Origin: Leifsonia shinshuensis
Lineage (GTDB): Bacteria; Actinomycetota; Actinomycetes; Actinomycetales; Microbacteriaceae
Length of the DNA stretch: 64,000 nt
NCBI RefSeq assembly: GCF_014217625.1
Contig: NZ_CP043641.1
Span: 124,001-188,000 of the forward strand
Direction: 5' to 3'
The translations under genes were made by a program, and so were the position numbers. The notes beneath the pieces were generated by a model. That model did no database searches. It saw only the letters and a program-made list of their open reading frames with translations, and had not been told where the DNA came from. Within the stretch, counting starts at the first letter, position 1, and every line of letters starts with the position of its first letter. Shown here piece after piece: positions 47,987 to 57,164 of this stretch.

Positions 47987-49336
47987 ATGAACAGCGCAGT
48001 CGACCTCCCGCTCGGTCTGGCCGACCTCGCTTTCGCCGCCTCCGGCGAAGCCCTCGTCCGCCGCACGATCCTGCCGAACGGCGTCCGCATCCTCAGGGAG
48101 CAGGTGCCGGGTGCGCGCAGCGCCACCCTCGGCTACTGGGTGGCGGTCGGATCCCGCGACGAGCTGGCCGACGTGGCCGGCAGTCTCGGCTCCACGCACT
48201 TCCTCGAGCACCTGCTGTTCAAGGGCACGCGCACGCGCACCGCCCTCGACATCGCGGTGTCCTTCGACTCGGTCGGCGGCGAGCACAACGCCATGACCGC
48301 CAAGGAGTACACCTGCTACTACGCCAAGGTGCAGGATCGCGACCTCCCGATGGCGGTGGAGGTCATCGGCGACATGCTCACCTCCTCCGTTCTCGACCCC
48401 ACCGAGTTCGAGAACGAGCGCGGCGTGATCCTCGAAGAGCTGTCGATGGCCGAGGACGATCCGGCCGACGTCGCCAACGAGCGCCTCTTCACCGCCGTGC
48501 TCGGCGACCACCCTCTCGGGCGTCCGATCGGCGGCCGTCCCGACACCATCCGCGCCGCGACCCGCGACGCCGTGTGGGGCCACTACCGCGCCAACTACCG
48601 GCCGCGCGACCTGGTCGTGACGGCAGCGGGCGCGGTCGACCACGACGTGCTCGTCGCAGGCGTCCAGCGCGCGCTCGACGCCGCGGGCTGGAGCCGGGAC
48701 GAGGTGGCCGCCCCGGTCGACCGCCGTCCGAACGAACTCGTGCCGGTCGAGCGCGGCGCATCCGTCGTGACCGTCGCCCGGCCGATCGAGCAGGCCAACC
48801 TCATCATCGGCATGCCCGGCATCGTCGCGACAGACGAACGCCGTACCACGATGAGCGTGCTCAACTCCATCCTCGGCGGCGGGATGTCGAGCCGGCTGTT
48901 CCAGGAGGTCCGCGAGAAGCGCGGGCTGGCCTACGCCGTCTACTCGTTCTCCGGCTCCTACTCCGACGCCGGCGTCTTCGGGCTGTTCTCCGCCTGCGCG
49001 CCCGCGAAGGCGCGGCAGGTGGCCGAGCTGATGCTCTCCGAGCTGCACCGCCTCGCCGACGGCGGGGTGTCGGCGGACGAGCTCCGCCGCGCGGTCGGAC
49101 AGCTCTCCGGCGGGGCGGCCCTCGCGCTGGAGGACTCCGACACCCGGATGTCGCGGCTCGGCCGCGCCGAGATCAGCCTGGGGGAGTTCGCCGACCTCGA
49201 CGAGAGCCTCCGGCGCCTGCACCTCGTCACCGCAGGTGACGTCCGAGAACTCGCACGGGACCTGGCCGACCGGCCGGTCTCGATCTCCGCGGTGGGTGGC
49301 GTCGACGACGACGTCTTCGCAGGCCTGGTGGCCTGA
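47987..49336 (+). CDS. M16 zinc metallopeptidase (processing-peptidase-like)
   Basis: This 449-residue M16 peptidase has the inverted zinc motif HFLEH (residues 71-75, in GSTHFLEHLLFKG) and the downstream Glu-rich LEELSMAEDDPADVANE. The C-terminal half has SSRLFQEVREKRGLAYAVYSF. It is the actinobacterial PepR-type protein commonly placed just upstream of dapB. ATG 47987 is chosen because the longer frame runs into the regulatory region. It is cytoplasmic, with no signal. Confidence 0.93.
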   Translation: MNSAVDLPLGLADLAFAASGEALVRRTILPNGVRILREQVPGARSATLGYWVAVGSRDELADVAGSLGSTHFLEHLLFKGTRTRTALDIAVSFDSVGGEHNAMTAKEYTCYYAKVQDRDLPMAVEVIGDMLTSSVLDPTEFENERGVILEELSMAEDDPADVANERLFTAVLGDHPLGRPIGGRPDTIRAATRDAVWGHYRANYRPRDLVVTAAGAVDHDVLVAGVQRALDAAGWSRDEVAAPVDRRPNELVPVERGASVVTVARPIEQANLIIGMPGIVATDERRTTMSVLNSILGGGMSSRLFQEVREKRGLAYAVYSFSGSYSDAGVFGLFSACAPAKARQVAELMLSELHRLADGGVSADELRRAVGQLSGGAALALEDSDTRMSRLGRAEISLGEFADLDESLRRLHLVTAGDVRELARDLADRPVSISAVGGVDDDVFAGLVA

Positions 49337-49374
49337 CCGCCCTCTCCATTCCCGTTACATCGAAAGGTCTACCG

Positions 49375-49977
49375 GTGCCCCATTACCTCTACCTCGTGCG
49401 GCACGGCGAGCAGCAGGATGCCGAGCACGGCCTCCCCGACGGCCCGCTCTCGCCGCGCGGAAAGCGCCAGGCCCAGCTCATCGCGGACCGGCTCAGCGGG
49501 CTGCCGCTGACCGGGATGTACCACTCGCCGCTCGTGCGCGCCGAGGAGACCGCCTCGATCATCGCCTCCCGGATGCCGGCGGTGCAGCCGGAGCCGTCCA
49601 GCCTGCTGTTCGACTGCATTCCGTCCGGGCCGACGCCCGATATGCCCAAGGCGTTCGAGTCGTTCTTCGGCCCGGTGACGGAGGCCGAGATCGACGCCGG
49701 CCGCGCCCAGATGGAGGACGCGGTCCACGAGTTCCTGACGCCGGCGATGGGGGATCGCCACGATCTGCTGGTGACGCACAACTTCGTGATCGGCTGGTTC
49801 GTCCGGCACGTGTTCGACGCGCCGGCCTGGCGCTGGCTCGGACTCAACCAGGCCAATTGCGGCCTCACCATCATCCGGGTGCGCTCGGCGAAGCCGCCGG
49901 TGCTGGTGGTGCACAACGACCTCGGGCACCTGCCGGTCGAGCTGCGCACCGGGCTGCCGGAGCTGCAGCCGGTCTGA
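49375..49977 (+). CDS. Histidine phosphatase (phosphoglycerate-mutase fold)
   Basis: This 200-residue protein has the phosphohistidine motif LVRHGEQQD with His10, the second Arg region SPLVRAEETA and the later catalytic His in LLVTHNFVIGWF. It begins with GTG 49375 preceded by GAAAGG. It is 38 bp downstream of the M16 gene, so cotranscription is possible. Substrate unknown; broad-specificity phosphatase is the safe call. Confidence 0.9.
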   Translation: MPHYLYLVRHGEQQDAEHGLPDGPLSPRGKRQAQLIADRLSGLPLTGMYHSPLVRAEETASIIASRMPAVQPEPSSLLFDCIPSGPTPDMPKAFESFFGPVTEAEIDAGRAQMEDAVHEFLTPAMGDRHDLLVTHNFVIGWFVRHVFDAPAWRWLGLNQANCGLTIIRVRSAKPPVLVVHNDLGHLPVELRTGLPELQPV

Positions 49978-49990
49978 CCGGGCTCCCGCG

Positions 49991-50500
49991 CTACGCCGAC
50001 GTGACGTTCGGGCCGAGCCGCTTGCGGAACCAGTCCGTCGCGTTCGGGTTGTCGTTGTAGGGCTGCACGCTCTCGTAGCCGTGCGACCGGTAGAGGCCGC
50101 CTGCGGCCTCCAGGCTCGCGTTGGTGTCCAGCACGACCTCGGTCGCCCCGAAGCCGCGTGCGCGGTGCTCCAGCTCGGCGAGGATGGCGCGGCCGAGGCC
50201 CTGGCCGCGGTGCTCCGGCGCCACCCAGAGGTGCTTGATCTCGTATCGGACGACCTGCTCGCCGTCCTCGGTCTCCGACAGCGGGACCGTCAGCTCGCGG
50301 ATGCCGCCGCAGCCGGCCTCCCCGTCGTCGTAGGCCAGCAGGAAGACGCCGGCGGGCGGCACGAACTGGCCCGGGTCGGGGAAGGTCGTGCGGTACGCGC
50401 CCTGGGACGCGGGGAACGTCTCGGCGCGCTCGGCGAAGTAGTCCGCCAGCATCCGGTGGGCGGTCGCGTCGGTGACGGAGACATCGGCAAAGGACACCAT
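49991..50500 (-). CDS. GNAT-family N-acetyltransferase
   Basis: This 169-residue GNAT has the acetyl-CoA motif A (IKHLWVAPEHRGQGLGRAILAELEHRARG, with the Q/RxxGxG/A loop) and motif B (VLDTNASLEAAGGLYRSHGYESV). A TAGCCT element ends 6 nt before ATG 50500, so the mRNA should be leaderless. Divergent from dapB. Substrate not predictable. Confidence 0.9.
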   Translation of the reverse strand: MVSFADVSVTDATAHRMLADYFAERAETFPASQGAYRTTFPDPGQFVPPAGVFLLAYDDGEAGCGGIRELTVPLSETEDGEQVVRYEIKHLWVAPEHRGQGLGRAILAELEHRARGFGATEVVLDTNASLEAAGGLYRSHGYESVQPYNDNPNATDWFRKRLGPNVTSA

Positions 50501-50577
50501 CGTCCCAGGCTAGTCGGCGGCGGACGTCCGACGGCTGCGCACAGGTGCGAGCCGGGTCGGCGGCCGCGCACGGCAGG

Positions 50578-50583
50578 TAGGGT
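50578..50583 (+). promoter_or_regulatory. -10 element for leaderless dapB
   Basis: TAGGGT ends 6 nt before GTG 50590, and no Shine-Dalgarno sequence is present. Confidence 0.5.
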
Positions 50584-50589
50584 GGACGG

Positions 50590-51369
50590 GTGACTATTCG
50601 CGTGGCCGTGGCCGGGGCGACCGGCAAGCTCGGATCCGTGGCGGTCCGTCTCATCGAGGCGGCCGACGACCTGGAGCTCGTGGCCGCCCTCGACTCCCGC
50701 ACCCCGCTCGACGCGATGCTCGGCGCCGACGTGCTGGTGGACATGACGCTCCCGCAGGTCAGCCAGGGGATCGTTGCCTTCGCCGTCGACCACGGCCTGA
50801 ACGTGCTGGTCGGCACGTCCGGCTGGTCGGCCGACCGCATCCTGGAGCTGGAGCGCCGGGTGGCCGAGCACGAGGGCGCCGGCGCGATCGTCATCCCGAA
50901 CTTCTCGCTGGGCTCCGCGCTCGGCACCGCCTTCGCGACGGTCGCCGCGCGCTTCTTCGACTCGATCGAGATCGTGGAGACGCACGGCACGGGCAAGGTC
51001 GACTCGCCCTCCGGCACCGCGGTGCGCACCGCCGAGCTGATCGGCGCCGCCCGGCTGCAGCGCGGGCCGGTCGACGCGCCGCACACGGACCAGCGGGCGC
51101 GCGGCCAGCAGGTCGCGAGCGTCCCGATCCACAGCCTCCGGATGCGCGGCGTCGCCGCCCAGCAGCAGGTGATCTTCGGCGGGGCGGGGGAGACCCTCAC
51201 CATCCGCCACGACACGATCGGGCAGGAGGCGTACGAGGCCGGCATCCTGCTCGCGCTGCGCGCCGCCGCGACGACCACCGGCGTGGTCGTCGGCCTCGAC
51301 AAGCTGGTCGACCTCGGCATCTCCGAGCCGGACGGGGAGCCGCCGCGCCCGACCGTCCGCGAGGTGTAG
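50590..51369 (+). CDS. dapB: 4-hydroxy-tetrahydrodipicolinate reductase
   Basis: DapB reduces 4-hydroxy-tetrahydrodipicolinate with NAD(P)H in the DAP/lysine pathway. It has 259 residues with the dinucleotide fingerprint VAGATGKLG and the substrate motif ETHGTGKVDSPSGTA. His132 and Lys136 fit the catalytic pair, while the second His of the usual HH is Gly133. FGGAGETLTIRHD is the C-terminal family block. GTG 50590 is the start. A small TPR membrane protein follows after 8 bp. Confidence 0.95.
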   Translation: MTIRVAVAGATGKLGSVAVRLIEAADDLELVAALDSRTPLDAMLGADVLVDMTLPQVSQGIVAFAVDHGLNVLVGTSGWSADRILELERRVAEHEGAGAIVIPNFSLGSALGTAFATVAARFFDSIEIVETHGTGKVDSPSGTAVRTAELIGAARLQRGPVDAPHTDQRARGQQVASVPIHSLRMRGVAAQQQVIFGGAGETLTIRHDTIGQEAYEAGILLALRAAATTTGVVVGLDKLVDLGISEPDGEPPRPTVREV

Positions 51370-51377
51370 GCCGCCCG

Positions 51378-51842
51378 ATGCGCAACCGTCTCTCGGCGCT
51401 GTTCATGGCGCTGCTGCTCGTCGTGTACCTCGTGCTGGTCCTCCAGCGCGCGGTGCTGCTGTTCGAATCGGGTTCGGCCGTCGGCATCGCGATGAGCGTC
51501 GCGCTGATCGTGATCGGTCTGATCGCAGCCTGGGCGCTCATCCGGGAGCTGCTGTTCGGCGCCCGCACCGAGAAGCTCGTCAAGCTGATGGCAGCGGAGG
51601 GCACCCTCCCGGTGGACGACCTCCCGCACCGTGCCAGCGGACGCCCGCTGCGCGACGCTGCGGACGCGGAGTTCCCGCAGTTCAAGGCGGAGGTTGAGGC
51701 GTCGCCGGAGAGCTGGCGCGCCTGGTTCCGCCTCGGTCTCGCCTACGACGCGAGCGGAGACCGCCGCCGGGCACGCGCGGCGCTGCGGCAGGCGATCGGG
51801 CTGTACCGGGCGCAGGAGCGCGCCGGGCGCGCTACGGGCTGA
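51378..51842 (+). CDS. Membrane protein with C-terminal TPR-like helix pair
   Basis: This 154-residue protein has two N-terminal transmembrane helices (LSALFMALLLVVYLVLVLQRAVLLF and VGIAMSVALIVIGLIAAWALI). A cytoplasmic part follows with one TPR-like repeat near 110-145 (ESWRAWFRLGLAYDASGDRRRARAALRQAI). It starts 8 bp after dapB, so it is probably cotranscribed. Function is unknown; TPR units bind partner proteins. Confidence 0.8.
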   Translation: MRNRLSALFMALLLVVYLVLVLQRAVLLFESGSAVGIAMSVALIVIGLIAAWALIRELLFGARTEKLVKLMAAEGTLPVDDLPHRASGRPLRDAADAEFPQFKAEVEASPESWRAWFRLGLAYDASGDRRRARAALRQAIGLYRAQERAGRATG

Positions 51843-51848
51843 ACCGCG

Positions 51849-52742
51849 CTACGCCGCCCGCGCCATCAGCTGCGCCATCGCGTCCTGCACGGTCGCATCC
51901 TGGAACACGAACCCGTCCTCCAGCAGCCGCTGCGGGAGCACCCGCTGATCCGCGAGCAGCAGCTCCCGCCCGGCCTCGCCGAGCCCCAGGTTCACGATCG
52001 CGCCAGGCAGCGGCAGGCCGTACGGCCGGTGCACCGCCGTCGTCAGCGCGCGCAGCACCTCGGCGGCGGTCGCGGGCTCCGGCCCGACGACGTTCACCGG
52101 TCCGCTCAGGCCGGAGGTCAGGAGGTGGACGATCGCGGCCGCCTCGTCGCGCAGGCTCACCCACGGCCAGTGCTGCCGGCCGCCCGCGATCGGGCCGACC
52201 AGCCCCGCCTTGGCGAGCGGCAGCAGCGGCGCCATCGCTCCGCCCGGCCCGACGACGACCCCGGTGCGGACGGTGACCACGCGGGTCCCGGCCGGGACGA
52301 GGTGCGCGGCGGTCTCCCAGGCCTCCACCACGTCGGAGAGGAATCCGGTGCCCTGGGCGGAGTCCTCGGTCAGCGTCTGCCCCGGCCGGTCGCCGTAGTA
52401 GCCGACCGCCGAGCCGCTGACGAAGACGCTGGGCGGGTCGGCGGCCTGGCGCATCCCGTCCGCGAGCGTGCCCGTCGCGGCCAGGCGCGAGTCGAGGATC
52501 CGGCGCTTGTGCGCCGCGGTCCAGGGAAGTCGGTTGAGGGAGGCGCCGGAGAGGTTCACCAGCCCGTCCGCGTCGTCCAGCAGCCGCAGGTCGATGCTGC
52601 GCGCCGAGGGGGCCCAGGCGCGTTCGTCGGCGGCCGCGGGCTCCCGCCGCACCAGGCGGAGGGCGTCGTGGCCCTCCGCCGTCAGCGCGCGGACGAGTTC
52701 GGTGCCGATCATGCCGGACGCGCCGGCCACGAGCACGCGCAT
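51849..52742 (-). CDS. TIGR01777-family NAD-dependent epimerase (YfcH-like)
   Basis: This 297-residue extended-SDR protein has the nucleotide motif VAGASGMIGTELVRAL and the YfcH signatures LVNLSGASLNRLPWTAAHKRRILDSR and SGSAVGYYGDRP. The C-terminal DUF1731 region is PYGLPLPGAIVNLGLGEAGRELLL. The biological substrate is unknown. It starts 4 bp after the OsmC stop and is probably in one operon with it. Confidence 0.9.
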   Translation of the reverse strand: MRVLVAGASGMIGTELVRALTAEGHDALRLVRREPAAADERAWAPSARSIDLRLLDDADGLVNLSGASLNRLPWTAAHKRRILDSRLAATGTLADGMRQAADPPSVFVSGSAVGYYGDRPGQTLTEDSAQGTGFLSDVVEAWETAAHLVPAGTRVVTVRTGVVVGPGGAMAPLLPLAKAGLVGPIAGGRQHWPWVSLRDEAAAIVHLLTSGLSGPVNVVGPEPATAAEVLRALTTAVHRPYGLPLPGAIVNLGLGEAGRELLLADQRVLPQRLLEDGFVFQDATVQDAMAQLMARAA

Positions 52743-52746
52743 CGGC

Positions 52747-53172
52747 TCAGGCCAGCGTGGCTTCGATCGTGATCGGGATGCCGACGAGCGCCCGCGAGAC
52801 CGGGCAGGTGCGCTTGGCCTCGTCGGCGAGGCGCTGGAAGTCCTCCTCGCCGAGGCCGGGGACGGTCGCCTCGACCAGGAGGTGGCTGCCGGTGATGCCC
52901 TGCGCGGGGTCGAAGGTCACCGCGGCGGTGGTGCGGATGCTCTCCGGCGGCGTGCCGAAGGTCGCGAGCACGTTCGAGAACGCCATCGAGAAGCAGGCCG
53001 AGTGCGCCGCGCCCAGCAGCTCCTCCGGCGTGGAGGTCTCCGCACCGCCCTCGGAGCGGGCCTTCCAGTTCACGGAGAGCGTCGCCGCTCCCGACGAGTC
53101 CAGGGAGACGGTCCCCGAGCCGGACTTCAGATCGCCGGTCCAGACCGTGGTGGATTCGCTGGTGACTGCCAT
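52747..53172 (-). CDS. OsmC/Ohr-family peroxiredoxin
   Basis: This 141-residue OsmC-type hydroperoxide reductase has the two redox cysteines Cys60 (AAHSACFSMAF) and Cys123 (KRTCPVSRAL), the expected spacing for the family. TPEELLGAAHSACFSMAF is the hallmark. ATG 53172 has AGGAGG upstream. It protects against organic hydroperoxides; the pairing with the thioredoxin/DUF4395 genes nearby fits a redox cluster. Confidence 0.94.
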   Translation of the reverse strand: MAVTSESTTVWTGDLKSGSGTVSLDSSGAATLSVNWKARSEGGAETSTPEELLGAAHSACFSMAFSNVLATFGTPPESIRTTAAVTFDPAQGITGSHLLVEATVPGLGEEDFQRLADEAKRTCPVSRALVGIPITIEATLA

Positions 53173-53273
53173 GAGACCTCCTGTTGTGCGCCGCGGAGTG
53201 CCCGCGGGTCCGACCAGACTACTGGCGGCCCCCGACGCGTCGACCCCCGCACGGGGGATTCCCGGTTTGGTCC

Positions 53274-53777
53274 TCAGGCCGTGCTGGCACGCTTCCGGAT
53301 GACGCCGGCCCGCACGAGCAGCAGGTAGATCTGGCAGCCCAGGCAGTACCCGAACGCGGCGTTCAGGAAGGCCGCGACGAACGCGAGCGCGGCGGCGATC
53401 GGCAGCGCGACGGGCACGCCCAGCGCGAACAGCAGGAGGCCGAGACCGGTGACGACCAGGCCGACGAGCTGCGCGAATGTCGGCGGGGCCGGGTCCTCCA
53501 GCTCGGTCGGCGGTGCGAGGTGCGGACGGATCGCGACGCGGTAGAGGAGGCCGTAGGGATGCCGGCGTACGCCCGCGAAAGCGCCCCAGGCGAACAGCGC
53601 CGCGATCACGAGCAGCAGCACCGCGGCGGCCGCGGTCGCGCCGGTGAGGGCGAGAAAGAGGTCGACCAGCAGCAGGACTGCGGTGATCGCGGCGCCGAAC
53701 CGCGGAGAGCGGGGGTCGATGCCGGTGGTGGTGGGCCGGGCGGCGCTCGGGTTCTCGGTGCTTGGTTTCTCGGTCAT
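53274..53777 (-). CDS. DUF4395 membrane protein
   Basis: This 167-residue membrane protein has about four helices and the family motif FGYCLGCQIYLLLVRAGVI, whose two cysteines may exchange electrons with thioredoxin-like partners. From ATG 53777 the N-terminus is hydrophilic (MTEKPSTENPSAARP). It begins 2 bp after the thioredoxin stop. DUF4395 proteins are commonly encoded next to thioredoxins and rhodaneses; the function is unproven. Confidence 0.88.
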   Translation of the reverse strand: MTEKPSTENPSAARPTTTGIDPRSPRFGAAITAVLLLVDLFLALTGATAAAAVLLLVIAALFAWGAFAGVRRHPYGLLYRVAIRPHLAPPTELEDPAPPTFAQLVGLVVTGLGLLLFALGVPVALPIAAALAFVAAFLNAAFGYCLGCQIYLLLVRAGVIRKRASTA

Positions 53778-53779
53778 GG

Positions 53780-54202
53780 TCACTCCGTCAGGATGCGGTC
53801 GAGGGCGGTGCGGACATCGCCCGGGCGCGCCGCGCCGGCGATGCGGCCGCGGACGGTGCCGCGGGCGTCGAGCAGCAGTGTGGTCGGGGTCTGCAGCACG
53901 CCGAACCGGCGGGCGAGCTCCGGGCGCTCGGTCAGGTCGACGTCCAGGTGCTCGACGCCGTCGTGCTCGCCCGCGACGCCGTGCAGGACGCGAGCGGTCG
54001 AGGGGCACTGGGCGCAGAACGCGGTGGAGAACTGGACCAGCGTGGCTCGTGCGCCGAGTACGGCCGCGCCCACCTCGTGCGCGGTCACGCGGTCGGCTCG
54101 CGCGTGGCGCACCCGTCCCGCGCGGGCGCGCCACACGACGCCGGCCGCTGTCGCGACGGCGACCAGGGCGAGCAGGACGAGGAGCGCGGCGGGTACGGAC
54201 AT
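53780..54202 (-). CDS. Membrane-anchored thioredoxin-like protein
   Basis: This has 140 residues from ATG 54202 (MSVPAALLVLLALVAVATAAG, a transmembrane anchor). Longer frames start at 54259 or 54295, but none shows a good ribosome site. The thioredoxin domain has the redox motif CAQC in STAFCAQCPSTARVL and the cis-Pro segment GVLQTPTTLLLDARG. It may face the outside because of the N-terminal anchor. It precedes the DUF4395 gene and is divergent from dapA. Confidence 0.85.
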   Translation of the reverse strand: MSVPAALLVLLALVAVATAAGVVWRARAGRVRHARADRVTAHEVGAAVLGARATLVQFSTAFCAQCPSTARVLHGVAGEHDGVEHLDVDLTERPELARRFGVLQTPTTLLLDARGTVRGRIAGAARPGDVRTALDRILTE

Positions 54203-54347
54203 GGTGAGCGCGACGATACGCGGGCTCCACTCGATGCTGAAGGCAGTGTGAACGAACATGACGCGCCGTCGTCCTCCACGGGTCCGCGCCGTCACGGGCT
54301 CTCCACAGATCGGCCGGCGGGGGAGGCGGTCGCCCGGCCCGACCCGA

Positions 54348-54353
54348 TAGCCT
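54348..54353 (+). promoter_or_regulatory. -10 element for leaderless dapA
   Basis: TAGCCT ends 7 nt before ATG 54361 with no ribosome site in between. Confidence 0.5.
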
Positions 54354-54360
54354 TGACACC

Positions 54361-55338
54361 ATGGCTGCTCCCGCGAACCCGTTCGGCCAGGTGCTCGTCG
54401 CCCTGGTCACGCCCTTCACCGCCGATGGCGAGGTCGACTGGGCCGGCGTGGAGAAGCACATGGACGACGTGATCGTCGCGGGCGCGGACGGCATCGTCGT
54501 CACCGGCACCACAGGCGAGACCTCCACCCTCACCGACGCCGAGAAGCTGCGCCTGGTCGAGGTCGGCAAAGACGTCGCGGGCGGCCGGGCCAAGATCATC
54601 ACCGGCGGCGGCTCGAACGAGACGGCGCACGCCATCCAGCTCTACAAGCAGAGCGAGAAGGCCGGCGCCGACGGCGTCATGATCGTCACGCCGTACTACA
54701 ACAAGCCGACCCAGGCCGGCGTCCTCACGCACTTCCGGATGATCGCCGACTCCACCGATCTGCCCGTCATCCTCTACGACATCCCCGGCCGCACCGGCAT
54801 CCCGATCAAGTACGAGACCATCCTGCGCATCGCCAAGCACCCCAACGTCCTCGCCATCAAGGACGCCAAGGGCGACTTCAGCGAGGTCAGCCGGGTGCTG
54901 AACCAGACCGACCTGATGTACTTCTCGGGCGACGACGCCAACGTCCTCCCGCACCTGGCGATCGGCGCCACCGGCCTCATCGGGGTCACGGCCAACATCA
55001 CCGCCACGCCGTACCGGCAGATCGTGGACGCGGTCAACGCCGGCGACCTGGCCACCGCGACCGCCGCGCACCAGAAGCTGGAGCCGCTGGTCCGCGCCGT
55101 CATGACGCACGTTCCCGGCACCGTCGCGGCCAAGTACATCCTGCACGGCCTGGGTCGCATCTCCAGCCCGCGGGTCCGTCTCCCGCTCGTCGGCCCGGAA
55201 GAGTGGGAGGCCGCCCAGATCGAGGACGAGCTCGACCTCGTCCGCGACATCCCCGGCGCCGACTTCCGCAACTTCCGCCCCGATCGCAACGCCGCCGCAG
55301 GCGGCGCGCTGCCCAAGATCGCCGGCGCCACACGCTAG
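54361..55338 (+). CDS. dapA: 4-hydroxy-tetrahydrodipicolinate synthase
   Basis: DapA condenses pyruvate with aspartate semialdehyde, the first committed step to DAP and lysine. It has 325 residues in a TIM barrel. Schiff-base Lys167 is in LAIKDAKGD, Tyr139 in ILYDIPGRTG and Thr50-Thr51 in TGTTGETSTL. The C-terminus is slightly extended. A GGCCGC/GCGGCC hairpin (55339-55353) lies directly after the stop, and rnj follows. dapA-rnj adjacency is typical for actinobacteria. Confidence 0.96.
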   Translation: MAAPANPFGQVLVALVTPFTADGEVDWAGVEKHMDDVIVAGADGIVVTGTTGETSTLTDAEKLRLVEVGKDVAGGRAKIITGGGSNETAHAIQLYKQSEKAGADGVMIVTPYYNKPTQAGVLTHFRMIADSTDLPVILYDIPGRTGIPIKYETILRIAKHPNVLAIKDAKGDFSEVSRVLNQTDLMYFSGDDANVLPHLAIGATGLIGVTANITATPYRQIVDAVNAGDLATATAAHQKLEPLVRAVMTHVPGTVAAKYILHGLGRISSPRVRLPLVGPEEWEAAQIEDELDLVRDIPGADFRNFRPDRNAAAGGALPKIAGATR

Positions 55339-55410
55339 GGCCGCTCTGCGGCCGGTTCCACCCCGGGCCACCGCCCGGACGCACGTACACACCTGAACAT
55401 TGGAGGGCAG

Positions 55411-57087
55411 ATGCCCAACCTCGTCTCCGAACCCCCTGCGCTCGAACCGGGAACGCTTCGGATTATCCCCACCGGCGGTCTCGGCGAGATCGGCCGCAAC
55501 ATGACCGTCTTCGAATACGAAGGCAAGCTGCTGATCGTCGACTGCGGCGTCCTGTTCCCCGAGCAGGACCAGCCGGGCGTCGACCTGATCCTTCCCGACT
55601 TCGGCCCGGTCCGCGACCGGCTGGACGACGTGCTCGGCGTGGTGCTGACGCACGGTCACGAGGACCACATCGGCGCCGTGCCGTACCTCCTCAAGCTGCG
55701 CGCGGATATCCCGCTGATCGGCTCCGGCCTCACCCTCGCCCTGGTGGAGGCGAAGCTCAAGGAGCACCGCATCCAGCCGTACACGCTCACCGTCAAGGAG
55801 GGCCGCACCGAGCAGCTCGGCCCGTTCGACCTGGAGTTCGTCGCGGTCAACCACTCCATCCCCGACGCGCTCGCCGTCGCCATCACCACGCCGGCCGGCA
55901 CGGTGCTGCACACCGGCGACTTCAAGATGGACCAGCTCCCGCTCGACGACCGGATCACCGACCTGCGCGCCTTCGCCCGCCTGGGCGAGCGCGGCGTCGA
56001 CCTGTTCATGGCCGACTCCACCAACGCCGACGTCCCCGGCTTCACGCCGCTGGAGCGTTCCATCGGCCCGGTGCTCGACACCGTGATCGCCCGCGCCCCG
56101 CGCCGGGTGATCGTCGCGAGCTTCTCCAGCCACGTGCACCGCGTCCAGCAGGTGCTCGACGCCGCCGCCGCCAACGGCCGCCGCGTCGCGCTGCTCGGCC
56201 GCTCGATGGTGCGCAACATGACCATCGCCGCCGAGCTCGGCTACCTCAAGGTGCCCGAAGGCGTGCTCATCGACTACAAGAAGGCCGCCGACCTCCCGGA
56301 CGACGAGATCGTCTACATGTCGACCGGCTCCCAGGGCGAGCCGATGGCGGTGCTCGCGCGCATGGCGAACCTCGACCACCAGATCGAGGTCGGCCACGGC
56401 GACACGGTCATCCTGGCCTCCAGCCTCATCCCGGGCAACGAGAACGCGGTCTACCGCGTCATCGACGGCCTGACCAAGCTCGGCGCCAACGTCGTCCACA
56501 AGGGCAACGCCAAGGTGCACGTCTCCGGCCACGCCGCCGCGGGCGAGCTGCTCTACTGCTACAACATCCTCAAGCCCCGCAACGTGATGCCCGTGCACGG
56601 CGAGTACCGCCACCTGGTGGCCAACGCGCGCCTCGCGATGGACACCGGTGTGCCGGAGGAGAACACGATCCTCGCGGAGGACGGCACGGTCATCGACCTG
56701 CGCGACGGCGTCGCCCGCGTCGTCGGCCAGCTCGACCTCGGCTTCGTCTACGTCGACGGCTCCAGCGTCGGCGAGATCACCGACGCCGACCTCAAGGACC
56801 GCCGGATCCTCGGCGAGGAGGGCTTCATCTCGATCATCGTGGTGGTGGAGGCCGCCAGCGGCCGCATCGTCACCGGCCCGGAGATCCACGCCCGCGGCTT
56901 CGCGGAGGACGATGCGGTGTTCGACGACGTCAAGCCGAAGATCGCGGCGGCGCTCGCCGATGCGGCCCACAACGGCGTCCGCGACTCGCACGCGCTCTCG
57001 CAGGTGGTTCGCCGCACGGTGGGCCGCTGGGTGAACACCAGCTACCGCCGCCGGCCGATGATCGTCCCGCTCGTCATCGAGGCGTAA
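55411..57087 (+). CDS. rnj: Ribonuclease J
   Basis: This 558-residue metallo-beta-lactamase/beta-CASP ribonuclease has exo- and endonuclease activity in mRNA decay and rRNA maturation. The zinc ligands are HGHEDH (81-86), then LHTGDFK and the beta-CASP motif ADSTNADVPG. The C-terminal GHAAAGELLY and MPVHGEYRHL complete the active site. ATG 55411 has GGAGG upstream. Monocistronic with dapA upstream. Confidence 0.96.
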   Translation: MPNLVSEPPALEPGTLRIIPTGGLGEIGRNMTVFEYEGKLLIVDCGVLFPEQDQPGVDLILPDFGPVRDRLDDVLGVVLTHGHEDHIGAVPYLLKLRADIPLIGSGLTLALVEAKLKEHRIQPYTLTVKEGRTEQLGPFDLEFVAVNHSIPDALAVAITTPAGTVLHTGDFKMDQLPLDDRITDLRAFARLGERGVDLFMADSTNADVPGFTPLERSIGPVLDTVIARAPRRVIVASFSSHVHRVQQVLDAAAANGRRVALLGRSMVRNMTIAAELGYLKVPEGVLIDYKKAADLPDDEIVYMSTGSQGEPMAVLARMANLDHQIEVGHGDTVILASSLIPGNENAVYRVIDGLTKLGANVVHKGNAKVHVSGHAAAGELLYCYNILKPRNVMPVHGEYRHLVANARLAMDTGVPEENTILAEDGTVIDLRDGVARVVGQLDLGFVYVDGSSVGEITDADLKDRRILGEEGFISIIVVVEAASGRIVTGPEIHARGFAEDDAVFDDVKPKIAAALADAAHNGVRDSHALSQVVRRTVGRWVNTSYRRRPMIVPLVIEA

Positions 57088-57164
57088 CGGAGTTTCAGCT
57101 CCAGGTATGTAAGATGGAATCCACGTGACGCCGGGGGTCGGCGCACGCGAATGAAAGGCTGCAT

